DNA of 64,000 nucleotides from Cyclina sinensis (GCA_012932295.1 JAAONU010000014.1:21656011-21720010), one strand, 5' to 3'; positions 1-11,069 are shown, counted from the first letter of the stretch. Made by a program: numbers and translations. Notes: a model not told the origin generated them from the letters alone.

Positions 1-434
1 AAATGCTTTATGGTCACCTTTAACAAATTCTGTACATATAAAATTATATTTTTCAAAAGGTAAACATTTATAAACAGTTATAAAGAGAGATTTGTATCAC
101 AATGCTACAACTTAACATTATTATTTTTACTACAAATACCAATGTAATCTAGGACTCATAAATGTTATGTAGTTTCTTCAATGCATCCGGTTTTATTCAC
201 TTTTTTTAAAACAGCTATATAGTAAGTTGAATAATGAAAATATCTGTCATCTGTGCATCAATCAATCTGCTGTGAAAAGATGTACAATTTCCAAAAACAT
301 TTTAAAATTAATTTATTGTGAGTTTTGCATATAGAGTTCCTGGTAAATTTTTTTGCTATGAATAATGAAACAGTCTGAAATAAAACTCGTTTAAGTATCA
401 TCAGCTTGTCTCCTTAAATGTTTGGCCTACAATC
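1..434. other. AT-rich stretch, no gene seen
   Basis: AT-rich sequence with short homopolymer runs. No open frame with splice consensus and no repeat that I recognise. Confidence 0.4.
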
Positions 435-476
435 TTAAAGCAACTGACTCACAGAATTTAGCTGATTTTTTTTTCT

Positions 477-894
477 TTAAAGGGATACACAGGCAAATGA
501 ATGCCCCAAAAATTAAAACTGATATTATTTGTTCAAATCACGTTGAATATGGGGAACTTTAAATTCCCAGTATGTTTGCAGAGAAATGTGGGCTTAATCG
601 TTCTTTAACAGAAAGTAAAACGTGAACGAAATCAGTGAGTTATTTTTAAATAGGTCACATGACAAAAACAAGCAATCGTCATTTCTCTTAGGTTGCTTTT
701 TGCCGTAGATCACGTGACAGGTACTTCAACCATCCAATCATTCACTGTGAAATTTAGCGCGAAATCTGAATTTTCTATCTAGACCCATGTGGGTCTAATC
801 ACTAATCATTGTATTTATTTCAACCACATTTATAGTATATTGACTGAAGAAATGAGAAAGAAAGCATAAATGTTTTGTCTGTGTATCCCTTTAA
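477..894. mobile_element. Nested inner MITE, TTAA-flanked
   Basis: The left end at 481 reads AGGGATACACAGGCAAA. The right end at 890 is its inverted copy with one mismatch (AGGGATACACAGACAAA on the minus strand). TTAA flanks it at 477-480 and 891-894. The element is 410 bp and has no coding frame. Inside, 780-797 is an inverted repeat, TAGACCCA-TG-TGGGTCTA. It sits entirely within the larger TTAA element at 435-1299 and so inserted later. Confidence 0.75.
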
Positions 895-982
895 AACTTA
901 AGAGAAGTTGATATATTATGGAAAAAACATAAAATTATGATTCTATACACCATGAAAACTGAAAAAAAAAAGTTTTGACTTT

Positions 983-1058
983 AACCAGGATTCGAACCCA
1001 TGACCTTTCGGTCATTAAAATGTAGAGCCACAATCTACACCACTGAGCCACAGAGCCT
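983..1058 (-). ncRNA. tRNA-derived sequence (class II-like), probably SINE head or pseudogene
   Basis: Read on the minus strand, it has an intact pol III A box (TGGCTCAGTGG, 1040-1050) and B box (GGTTCGAATCC, 988-998). Between them is a perfect five-pair hairpin, TGACC-GAAA-GGTCA, like the long variable arm of tRNA-Leu or tRNA-Ser. The acceptor stem does not close and the anticodon stem is poor, so it is not a functional tRNA gene. It lies inside the outer MITE. Confidence 0.55.
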
Positions 1059-1299
1059 TGTTTGGAAATTTCTTCAAAATTATTGTTAAAACTGAAGTAT
1101 CTACTCCGTGACTAACGGGGTAAATTTTTTATTGATAAAAGTGTGTAAAACTTTATATTTTGATGCTTTTCGATCTGTAACAAAAAATGAGTCACTAACT
1201 TAGTTTAGATATGTTCTTCACAATTACAACTAGAATTTTCAGATGCATAAACATTTTCTTTCTTTCATTATCGGCCCATCTGTGAGTCAGTCGCTTTAA

Positions 1300-2546
1300 T
1301 ACAAAATGTATTTAATCAGAAACATTCCAGTTGTCAGATTTTGGAACAATAACAATGAATATATCCTGATAATTATTTTTGGAATTCCAAAAAAAAAAAA
1401 ACAGAAAAAAAGGTTACAGACTGTGCCAAAATGTCAACTGAAAAAAAACAACAACAAACATTAAATTTCAACTTGGCTTGTGTCAGGAGGTAAGCAGAAA
1501 GTAAACTGACTGAAGCAACTGTTAACATGTTGTAATAATTATCCAAAACAAGCCACAGTGGCTAGTTTACAAGTATATAATGTGAGTAGAACACACTTGA
1601 CCTTGCTAACAAACCTTACTGAAACAAGTAACATGTGGACCAGGTCCTTATGGTATGCCAGGCAGAGAATTATTTCTTTCTCTTCATCTGCCTATACATG
1701 TCATTATCATATTCTGCTGAGTTTTATTATCTTTTTAAAAGCAAACATAAAATTTGGAAGTATTGTTCTGCAATTAAATTTTCCACCATCATTCCAACCC
1801 ACTGACTTATTGACTGGCATATAAATTTCTACAGAGTACGACACTACTGCAAGTAAAAATGAATAAAGGAGGTTTTGTTTTAGTACTGCACTGAGCAATC
1901 AAGTATTAGTTTGCTCTGTTCTGTTCCAGTTTATTTTTGATAGCTTATATTGCAATACTAGTCATTTTCTCTCAAGACACAAATGTCATTGAACTCTTCT
2001 CAATACAAGGAAAAGGGTTAGCAAATTTAACTACTGATATCTAGTTAGCACCAGCAAGTGAAATGAAGTGATGATACACCTGATCCAATGTGTTCACTAG
2101 TCAGCTCACTAATAAACTATATATAATGACCCATGTAAATGAATTTAGATTAATTAATTAATTAATTCATATATGATCCTTCATAACATAAGCATGCTAA
2201 TGCCATAATATGACATCTGATAACAAGAAGAAATATCAACACAATTAAACAATGATATTACGTATTTCACTAACAAAAGAGCAAAACAGTTTTCAATCTG
2301 TATTACAGTACAAATCAGGAGCAACTCTCATTTTCCTCAAGGTTGTTGCAGACTTCCCATTCCGTAAAGCGCGACCAAGTCTACCGCATTTTGAGGATCA
2401 CGGCCGCAGACATTGCCGTAAAATATTACCAAATATTTCACAGGTAATTATTGATAACGTGGCTCACATAGTTCCTGATTACATGCAAAATTTCAGCAAA
2501 TTTTATGCTTTAAAAATATCAAATAAATGTATAAAGCTCTCAATGT
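1300..2546. other. Gene-poor stretch with a small GC-rich island
   Basis: Mostly AT-rich, with an A-rich block near 1390-1450 and ATTAATTA runs near 2150. A compact GC-rich island at about 2345-2440 stands out. On the minus strand it contains an ATG followed by codons for Met-Ser-Ala-Ala, but all frames close quickly. No gene is called. Confidence 0.35.
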
Positions 2547-2860
2547 GATGCATTTGTTTACGAATGCTCTTATTTGTTTATGCAAAGAATGACAATTCAA
2601 AGCAATTGCTTCATGGAACGGCTGATCATATTTTCAGAAAATAAACTGACTAGTTTCTAATCCACACATGTTAAACTGCTTTCCTATTTTAAGAAAACAT
2701 AAACCCTGCTGCGACATCTGTATCATCTAGTTGCCTGCCAAAAATTATTGATTGATTTTGCTACATAATAACAAGTGTTTGAATGAAAGTATACAATAAA
2801 CCTACACAACAAATGTATTTGAAATTTTGTTTTAATTTTACCAAAATTCACATAATTGGT
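2547..2860. repeat. Dispersed repeat, copy 1
   Basis: The first part (2547-2650, around GCAAAGAATGACAATTCAAA) is repeated at 4243-4346. The second part (about 2650-2860, around GCTACATAATAACAAG and AATAAACCTACAC) is repeated at about 8760-8975. The copies are imperfect and in direct orientation. No terminal repeats or coding frame are visible, so the class is unknown. Confidence 0.55.
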
Positions 2861-3719
2861 AGACGTAAAATGTACAATTTGGTTATGGTCGTTTCATTTA
2901 ATGTTCGGCTAATCCAAATGAGTTATTAATTAATTAACTAATTTATTTCCCACCGGTCGTCAAATATCGCCACGATATTTTGCGATTTCCTTGTCCACGC
3001 AAAAAAAGGTAAAGTAAGTACAAAATAAAGCAAAAACAGTTTAAATGGTAAAATGATGAAGCAAGTTTCTGTTATTAAAATAAAATGTACCTTCTGATAT
3101 ATAATGTTGAAGTCTGATCATGCCATTTATCCATTACAAATACATTTTAATTCCTTTTTTTGTGTGCATTATGCACATCATGTGTATGTGTGGTATATTT
3201 TACAGATTTTAATGTTTGTGCTTAGAGATGCGACTCATAAAAGGTGTGAATAACAGTTGTCCACACATAAGCCCGCCATGAATTTCCCAAGCCAAGGTTG
3301 CAATTAACTATCTCTCTTATCAAGCTAATTAATTTCACCGCCATCAAGATGGCTTTGACAGACGTACAAACATGCTAACATTGAATAGACCATATTCAGT
3401 ACAGACAGTTAATTAAGGGTGAAATAAGCATCTACTGGAAAATGATTCCTCTTAAAAAGTAATTGACATTTTTGTATATACATGTATGTATTGTTAATGT
3501 ATGACGAAGAGACAACTTTACAGGGCCGAATCACTAACGACGGCGTTCGGCTGAGGAAGTCATTTTACGAGTTCCATGTATGTGTATTCATTGTGACCTG
3601 TCTCTCGGACTTGGTCAGGCCCACTGACTGTGGGTATTCCAATTATATTAAAAATCACTGCCGACACTCATTTCATGTATATACAGTACACGCAGCACGG
3701 ACTTTGACAACGAACACCC

Positions 3720-3870
3720 GATTTTACTGTCCGCGTTGAAGACCAAAATGACCACCGCCTCGAGTGTTCATTCGTATAAAACGCGGTGGTCAGCGCGGCC
3801 GTACGCGGTGATCAGTACCGTGCAATGTCGCGGTGTCGGGTCGCGGCGGTTTGCGGTGCCGAAAAAAACG
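3720..3870. repeat. CpG-rich block with hairpin, repeat-associated
   Basis: A GC- and CpG-rich block in AT-rich surroundings with recurring GCGGTGRTCA motifs. GACCACCGC at 3750-3758 pairs with GCGGTGGTC at 3783-3791, giving a nine-pair stem. A related block with the same motifs lies at about 9080-9250. Both sit beside copies of the same dispersed repeat. Short open frames run through it but carry no recognisable domain. Confidence 0.45.
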
Positions 3871-4242
3871 AAGTCGCAACACAATTTTACTTACCCCCAT
3901 TTTTTTTCAGATAAAAAAACAAGTAATTATTACCAGCTGAAGTTGTTTCTTTTTCTTTTTAATACCCCATCCGGTTAAACTTTTATTTGTTGACGTTCGA
4001 TGTTTGGTTGTATGATTGAGTGTAACACAGCCGATTATGAATAGATTTACACACCTACATGCCATCTTGTTAACTTTAATTGCTGCAATTAATATATTTT
4101 CAAGTCTTCAATCGGTGCCGCACTTGCGTTAATCCACTCGCAATTAAATTACATGCAAATAAATTACTAACGATAATCAAACTGCGAAAAGTTAATAGAT
4201 CTAATTTAAACTGTCAAAATTCGAACAAATCCACTCTAATTA

Positions 4243-4346
4243 TGATGCATTTATGTATGAACGCTCCTTTTTGTTTACGCAAAGAATGACCATTCAAATC
4301 AGTTGCTTCCGGAAACAGCTGACCATATTTTCAGAAAAAGAATTAG
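4243..4346. repeat. Dispersed repeat, copy 2 (partial)
   Basis: Imperfect direct copy of 2547-2650; both contain a GCAAAGAATGAC core followed by a conserved CATATTTTCAGAAAA. It marks a local duplication or dispersed repeat on either side of the CpG-rich block. Confidence 0.5.
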
Positions 4347-4946
4347 TCCAGTAAACGAAAACGGTCGCCCCATTGTGATTCGGACTAATTGCAACAAAAT
4401 ATCTACTTTCATTTATGTGAGCTACATACCATGGAGTATTAAAGGAAAAAAGTTGCATGCACTGGCTTCAGGCATTTTCGTGATAATTTGCATTCTTCGA
4501 TGACGATATCGGATTATTGAAAAATACCGGCCACTGCATATTTTGTAGTTGTGGACATACTGTTGTTCACATTTGTATGTTTTAATCTCATTTTAACATA
4601 AGTAAACATAAATAAATAGCTTATCATGTGTCTTCAGACTGTTAGTGACATTTGTTTTGTAGATAACAGGCCAATTTTTTACAATTTACAGGGAAGGACT
4701 TACCCCACCCACCTATATTTACAATCGTAAACTGGAAACACTGATTGCTTTTATTATTTTCTATTTTCATCGATTCTAACAATACCGTTTTATCATTATC
4801 TATTTTTTTACATTTAAAGCAATACAATCGTACTTTAATACATATGAATACACAAAAAAATCAGGTTATACAAATAGTGGCAAAATCCACAGTCTCAAAA
4901 ATATACTTCTCAAAATTTGATAGGGATCACTTTTTATTTCTTAAAT

Positions 4947-5845
4947 ATATTTTTTAGGGATGCAAAAGGTTAACCGGTTAACCTACCGAATAATCGGTTA
5001 ACCGGTAACAATTTTTCGGTGAGGTTAACCAAAAAAAAAGTTAAAAATATAAACTTTAAAAGTAACAACTACCAATTGGTATTTATCGATCGTCATGGTG
5101 GTAAACCACAGATGCGGGTAGATCAATACAAGTGTCAACCTTATACACAAGACGCCTCTCGATTATTTGGTAATTGTCACTTTTGTCATTGTTATGATTA
5201 ACTATTATATAAACAATGCGTCTCCTATTTGCAGCTGCCAATTAAGAGTTAAATTGACACTATTGTTTGTTTCCTACTCGCTAAAAACTTAAATTGAGAC
5301 TTAAGGAAGATCGCCATTGATGACTTCTTAACAATTAACACGTTAAATCAAGTTTGTTTTTCGAAGCAGTTGCAATTTATGTAATGTCTTATTAATTTGT
5401 TTTTGGAAAGTAAGACTTGAATGTGTAATTAAATAAAAGACAAAAGTCTTCGGTGTTTTTTTTATTTATTTTATGTAGGTAGATCTAATGCAATAAATTT
5501 CATTATAAGAATGAAACATTAAAACAAAAACAGATTGAAAACGTTTAATATTACCGACAACGATCGCATACATTTATTAAATGTATTTAAAGCAGTAAGA
5601 AATTACGAGGGGAACGGATATGTATCTAATAAGCGATCACAATACTCTTTCGGTCCGCAGGATCCGAATAGTAAACACTATCCCATCAACTTCAAGTTTC
5701 GCTTTAAAAGTGTACATATCATACACAGTGACTAGTCGGCACGAAATTATTTTCATTGTTTATCGGTTAACCGGTAAATTTACCGGTAACAGCGTCAGGT
5801 TAACCGGTAAATGAAATAGTTACCGTTTGCATCCCTAATATTTTT
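4947..5845. mobile_element. hAT-type MITE (883 bp) with 8-bp target duplication
   Basis: The element runs 4955-5837. It starts TAGGGATGCAAA and ends with the exact inverse TTTGCATCCCTA. It is flanked by an identical 8-bp duplication, ATATTTTT (4947-4954 and 5838-5845), the size known for hAT transposons. Both ends carry clusters of GGTTAACCGGTTA, itself palindromic. No transposase frame is present; the small open frames inside look random. Confidence 0.85.
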
Positions 5846-6073
5846 AATGATAACCTCAAGATAACTGTTTTTTCTCATACATGTAGTTTATTCATATGGC
5901 AAAGCCGACCTGTCCAGCAGGTTTTGATTGTTTACCTGTACATGGCTCGAGATGCACAGGAAAAGCGATAACCCTGGAAAAGTGGTGCACCACGGGCATG
6001 TACCTTCATGTACACATCTGTTTTATTCAGACTTCGCTTGTGCATGGTAACTTTTATATCGAACCTTGCATTG

Positions 6074-6632
6074 GTCATGGCAAACCTACGGCAAAGATGG
6101 CGTATTGACGATGAGGAGATGAATAGGGGGTAGGGATGCTTGAGGCTGGGCGTTCCGAACGGAACGTGGCAGGTGTCCTTGGGGTGTCCCAGAGAACAAT
6201 TGCCAGGATGCGGCGACGGTTTCAAACTTACGGGCATGTCACGCATAGGCATGGCGGGGGGCGTGTGAGGTCCACAACTCAGCGTGAGGACCATTTAGTG
6301 TCGTTCAAGTACGACGTCAACGCCTTGTTACCGCTACTGCCCTCCAAAATGACTTCCACAATGCCACTGGTGTAAAACTTTCAACTCAAACCATCAGGAA
6401 CCGTCTTCAAACAGCTGGCATGAGGGCTAGAAGGCCAGCAATCCGAATCCCATTGACGCGAAACCACATCCAGGCACGTCTTCAATGGGCCCGTGATCAC
6501 ACCAGGTGGACGCTGCATGACTGGACCCCAGTGCTGTTCACTGACGAGTCTAGATTTTGTGTGGACTTCACTGACAGGCAAGTGTGGGTATGGTGATCCA
6601 CCAATGAACGTTTGGCAGCCGTATGTCATCCG
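6074..6632 (+). pseudogene. Tc1-like transposase fragment, broken
   Basis: Conceptual translation gives the N-terminal helix-turn-helix of a Tc1/mariner transposase (6136-6300: MLEAGRSERNVAGVLGVSQR, then TIARMRRRFQTYG). After a frameshift near 6300, the catalytic-domain start follows, with LHDWTPVLFTDESRF (about 6506-6550) holding the second catalytic Asp. A stop lies just before 6136, and an in-frame TGA interrupts the frame near 6595. The third acidic residue and the C-terminal third are missing. It cannot make an active enzyme. No terminal inverted repeats were found. Confidence 0.85.
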
Positions 6633-8467
6633 TCTCCATCTGTAAAAACAATATGTTCTTGCACTGTTTCATTTTAAATGGCATGTTTTATAGACAGTCA
6701 ATGAACAGGTAAAAGTTAGACAGATTGATTCACGTGAAAAAATGCAAGTGAATTTTGTGGAAATTTCTTATCATAAATTGAGGTGCAATGTTAATTCATA
6801 CCCGTAACTGAAAGATTTATTAGTTCGTAAAAATGTACAAGTAAAGCAGCATGCCTCCAGATTCATGAAAATTTTGAAGATGTATTTAAAAGTAAAATAT
6901 TGTAAAGTGAACTAAAAAAGTTATTTACACATGGCAAACATCACTTAAAATCCATGTAATTTACCAAAAGGAGGTCAAAATATGCTTAAAATAGCCCCTA
7001 CTGCGTTAGTCACGCTGTAGAAATATGGTGATAGATACTACAAAAATCAGTCATTACTCACATACAACATGTAAATTATTACTTGAATCCTTTTACTTTT
7101 CTTAAAATTTAAGTACATTTTGCTAAAGTTTGAGTTTTTGAAATATTTTTGCTCATCTGGAGTTATGCAGTTATAAGTAAAAGACAAGTGATCACAATTT
7201 AACATTTACTACATGCCAGAATATCACAATACTGCATTCATTCTGCATATTTGATTCTAACAATAGTGTTTAATAAGTGTTAGAATATTCCAGGGCCCAA
7301 TGATACATACCTTGCACAATATATGAAGTTGCGATGTTCATAGGTCAATAGGTAATATACCTCCACTCAGTTCGTCAGCTAAAATCAGAGAATATGATGT
7401 GAAGTTCCATAGCTTATTGTTTGGGATTAAGATTGGTAATAGTCACAAACACTGATAGCAATTAATTTTAAATATCGTTGCGCCGATGACTGATATAACA
7501 GTTGTGTACTTGAACTTGAACTTAAACAATAAGGCATTTATTTTGACCCTATAAAAACAAAACTAATAGGTGGACATGGGTATTTAGCTTAAATTCAGAT
7601 TTTATTCAATGTACCGTAATAAAAATCACTATTACTGTTGCAGAGTCTTGACTGTTAAGTTGGTTGTCAACCACTATCTAGAACACGTCTACTGAACTAA
7701 AAAGGAATAATAAAAGAATTATGAGCATTTTGAATAAGAAAAATAATGTAAATATATGTGAATTCAGAATGGTATCAAACAATAAAATGTAATGCACTTG
7801 GTTTATTATGTAATTATGCATTATTTTATTCATTTATTGAGTAAACACCACCATTGTGTTTTTCATAAATAACAAATAACTATAATAAATAATGTTATGT
7901 GTTGTTATTTGATTAATTAACGGAGAAATGCACATACTATGATTGTAAACCACTGTTGCTTGTGATGAAGCTGTGCTGTGTAGGAGCTATTTAAATTCTT
8001 CAGCTAAAATGAAACAACAGCTATATTTAAGTACATGGTTTATTTTTAACATTCTACAGGCATAAAAGTATTAGGATGGCACATGAACAAATAATTTGAA
8101 GTCAAAACATGCAAATACGCACATGATTAATTTTTTGTTATGAAGACATTTTTTATTTTAAAAGCGTTACCTAAGACGAGAACGTCCTTCCATATTTGAA
8201 AAAAAAAAATGAACGACAGACTCCCTCCAAAAATTTTTTTCTCAAATATATTGCAATTTTGTTCATTCATCGAACATTATATATGTTAACTCCAATGTGT
8301 AGTGATTGCAAACAACGAAATACATTTATTATCCTAAAATTTGCATATTTTTTTTAACAGAAGTTCAGTCTTGAGAACAGCATTTAAAAAAAAATTTGCA
8401 GTCAAAACGCATGCTATTTAAAAAAATTACCTTCTAATTTTATGAAAATTTATCATAAATGTGACTT
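6633..8467. other. AT-rich stretch, one exon-like segment
   Basis: No complete gene. A minus-strand segment at 7311-7378 has a good acceptor (TTCTCTGATTTTAG) and donor (CAAG then GTATGT), but all three frames contain a stop. A shorter version ending at 7361 stays open in one frame. The rest is AT-rich and unremarkable. Confidence 0.35.
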
Positions 8468-8540
8468 ACCCAACATAAATTCGCGATAAATCGTATCGTG
8501 AAAGTCTTCAGTGAACTGTGTTTTCATTTTGAATAGACGC
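8468..8540 (-). CDS. Candidate minus-strand first exon, identity unknown
   Basis: On the minus strand an ATG with A at -3 opens a 19-codon frame (MKTQFTEDFHDTIYREFML) and ends at a near-perfect donor, G then GTAAGTCAC, at phase 1. The TGGCGGC motif and a TGACATCA element just upstream resemble promoter-proximal YY1 and CRE-like sites. An overlapping upstream ATG opens a 12-codon frame. The acceptor at 7378 would match in phase and add DELSGGILPIDL before a stop. I do not recognise the protein; this is a weak call that rests on splice consensus alone. Confidence 0.25.
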
Positions 8541-8759
8541 CGCCATTAACTTTATGATGTCATTTTACCTCCAGCTCTAAAGAGTACTGTCTATGGCACG
8601 CCAAGGCCTTCATAGGGAAACATGACCATTTAAAATTTTTAAAATCTAATTTATTTTGTTTTGCCAATGAGTACAATGTGCAACTTTTAAGTACAAGATA
8701 TTTAGACAATATACTTTTGTGTGGTATAAATAAAAATTTTGTTGCAATTAGTCAGAGTG

Positions 8760-8980
8760 GATGTTTCTCTTTTACTGGACTAAATAGTCTGGGTTTTTAG
8801 ATCAACATGTGTTTAACTGCTTTCGACATCTGTATCGTCTAGGCGCTTGGCAAAAATTATTTATCGATTTTGCTATATAATAACAAGCGTTTTTCAAAAA
8901 TTCCAAAAACAAAAGTACACAATAAACCTACACCGCATATGTATTTGAAATTTGGTTTTAATTTGATCAACTGAAGTTAG
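8760..8980. repeat. Dispersed repeat, copy 3
   Basis: Imperfect direct copy of about 2650-2860, sharing GACATCTGTATC, CAAAAATTATT, TATATAATAACAAG and AATAAACCTACAC. It is followed at 9080-9250 by a CpG-rich block like the one at 3720-3870, so the two regions look like relatives of one composite element. Confidence 0.5.
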
Positions 8981-9079
8981 CCACAAAATACATGTAAGTA
9001 AAATAAGAATGAGTAAAAAGGAAACCACGTACATGTACTGTACGCCAAGTATGTTTAAATGCAGTAATCTCCAAGTCAG

Positions 9080-9250
9080 AACATCGCGGGGACGCGCGGC
9101 ATTCTGTCACTGCGACACGCGGTGATCATACCCCTCGGCGGTCGTCGCGGTGGTCATTTTAGCGGACACCTGAAATTTCGTGTGTTCAGTCCACCGCGAC
9201 TGGCCATCCGGAGACGATACCGGCCCACGACAATGTTAACAACGTCAAAG
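9080..9250. repeat. Second CpG-rich block
   Basis: Rich in CpG with GCGGTGATCA and GCGGTGGTCA motifs, like 3720-3870. The open frame through it shows no domain. Confidence 0.4.
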
Positions 9251-9698
9251 TCCGCGCTGCGTGTACTGTATATATTATTAATGTATGGGGAAAAGCGAAC
9301 TAAAATTTATCACTCCCAACATTCATTTCTTGTTTTGTATGAATATGTATTATACTGATGTCTGTGTCTCGATCCATGCATAAAATGTGTAGTGTTGAAT
9401 ATCCTGTCTATGTATCATTTGTATATGCTGTGAGTATTAATGTATTGTAATGTTTACACTGTTAAGCTCATTGCAGGTCTAACTGCCTTTCTGATGAAAA
9501 TATATTATTGATTGTAATTCTTTGCTTTTTCAACCTGCTATAGTAATTATTGTACTATATTATTGGTAGTGAGACTACATTACATGTATATAAGAAAAAC
9601 ATAAAATAAAATAAAAATAATGTTAGAGGTAAAAAAAGTAATGTGATGGCTTATTTTTTGGACTATCCTAACAAGCAAACATAGTCAACAGCACTTAC

Positions 9699-9858
9699 TT
9701 TCATCAGGCAAAGGAATCCTTTCTTGTTGTAGTAGTTTTGGTTCATCAGATAAGGACTTTACTGCTTGAGCATCGCAATTTTTGCTACGAAAAACGCATA
9801 CAGCGAATACAGCTACACAAAACACCTTTCTAAAATTCCAGCACGACATTCTCGGCAT
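9699..9858 (-). CDS. Candidate first coding exon with signal peptide, product unknown
   Basis: The minus-strand frame from ATG at 9858 begins MPRMSCWNFRK, then a hydrophobic run VFCVAVFAVCVF, then a polar stretch KSLSDEPKLLQQERIPLPDE. It stops at a strong donor, GTAAGTGC, at phase 1 (53 codons plus one base). This looks like a secretory signal peptide or type II anchor followed by the start of a lumenal domain. The frame is open 5' of the ATG as far as a TAA about 48 bases upstream. Short upstream ATGs in other frames weaken the start call. No downstream exon was confirmed. I do not recognise the family. Confidence 0.35.
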
Positions 9859-9879
9859 CTTTCTCCATACATCATTCAC

Positions 9880-10925
9880 TTTCAGAATAGCAAGTAAAAC
9901 ATTTTAACAACGAAACAGTCTCACAAAAAAAATCACATTTTAATTCACCCATTCAAATAGCTCCAATTTGGTTAAGTATAAAAAATTAAAAATAAATAAT
10001 TCCTAGTGAATTTTCATCCACGAAAACTTCCTGTGTCAAAGTCATATTTGATTACAATAAACTAAAGTATAATACCTGAAAGAATAATGTTCTATCGGCG
10101 TAGTTGTCCACTCTAGAAATCAAAGCTGCTCATAACGGTTACTTCCCTTACAGTTCATTCATGTTTTGAAGAGGAACAACACAAGATTTCTTTATTTTAC
10201 ATTTTACAGTAAAAAATGCTTGAAAACAAAATAATGTTAGTCATAGAAATATATAATCTAAGTACTATATATTCTGTATTTAAGTGTAATTAATATCAAG
10301 TATTGTTCTTGCAAAATGTTACAAAAAAGAACCCCTTAAAGACTTATCTTATTATGAAAAAACACAATGTATTTGCATAAAGTTACACTACTTTTTATTC
10401 TTTAATACAGAGACATTCGTTACTTGATTACTTGTACATGTTTTAACAAACAAGTTAACCTATAACATTTTTCTTTTTCTGACACTCTCGTGAGGTAACC
10501 CCGTTTATTTTCCTCGTCATAAGTACAAGTGGGGGTCAGGGATTCATCCCCATTAATCTTACAATTCATTTCAGTGTCTAAATATATTTACAATCGTAAA
10601 CGTTTTTTACAGAAAGGTATATATAAATTTAAAGATTACATATTTTATAACTGTTAACGCTACAGTTCATAGAAAAATCCGCTTGTTTACTTAAAGTAAA
10701 CACAAAGAAAAAAGAAAGATGTATGCTATACATATATACAAAGTCATATAACTGCTTAAAGAATCTTCCGCTAGATATTTCAATGGCTTGAGATTAACCT
10801 AGTTTATTCCACAATGAATTACTGTTTGCTTTGTATTCTTTTAGAAATTATGAATCGTGAAATAAATGACATGCGCCAATTCGGGTTATTTCAGTTTTAA
10901 AATGTAAAAAGAGAAAGATGCTTAC
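9880..10925. other. No gene seen
   Basis: AT-rich sequence between two minus-strand exon-like segments. It could be intron or intergenic DNA. Confidence 0.35.
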
Positions 10926-11015
10926 CAAATTTACAGGCTGTTCTATTTTACCGTCTTTTAAAAGACTCATATGCAATGCAAGCTGTTCTGGCAATACGTA
11001 CATCTTTTTTGCATT
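10926..11015 (-). CDS. Candidate internal exon, product unknown
   Basis: A 90-base segment on the minus strand between an acceptor (ATAAATACAG) and a strong donor (GTAAGC). Exactly one frame is open across all 30 codons, phase 0 to phase 0. It reads NAKKMYVLPEQLALHMSLL then KDGKIEQPVNL, an amphipathic, protein-like composition. The other two frames have stops. Its out-phase does not match the candidate exon at 9699-9858, so they may belong to different genes. A start at the internal ATG (K-K-M) is also possible. I cannot name the family. Confidence 0.35.
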
Positions 11016-11069
11016 CTGTATTTATAAGGATATGACATTAAAAAAAAAAAAACAACTAAATTTTACACT

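Larger units (their letters stand above)
435..1299. mobile_element. Outer MITE with TTAA target duplication
   Basis: The left end, after TTAA at 435-438, reads AGCAACTGACTCACAGA. The right end, before TTAA at 1296-1299, is its inverted copy with one mismatch (reverse complement AGCGACTGACTCACAGA). TTAA duplications are known for piggyBac-type and Kolobok-type transposons, so this is a non-autonomous DNA element of such a group (inference). No transposase frame is present. A second TTAA element is nested inside at 481-890, and a tRNA-like segment lies near the right end. A diverged relative may lie at 61166-61496. Confidence 0.75.

Noticed and set aside
983..1058. Functional tRNA gene
   Set aside because: The A and B boxes are intact but the acceptor stem does not pair and the anticodon arm is poor.
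1558..1824. 88-codon plus-strand open frame
   Set aside because: Starts at GTG, not ATG, and has no splice sites, domain or protein-like composition.
5932..6294. 120-codon minus-strand frame
   Set aside because: Its right-hand part is the antisense shadow of the Tc1 transposase; it has no domain of its own.
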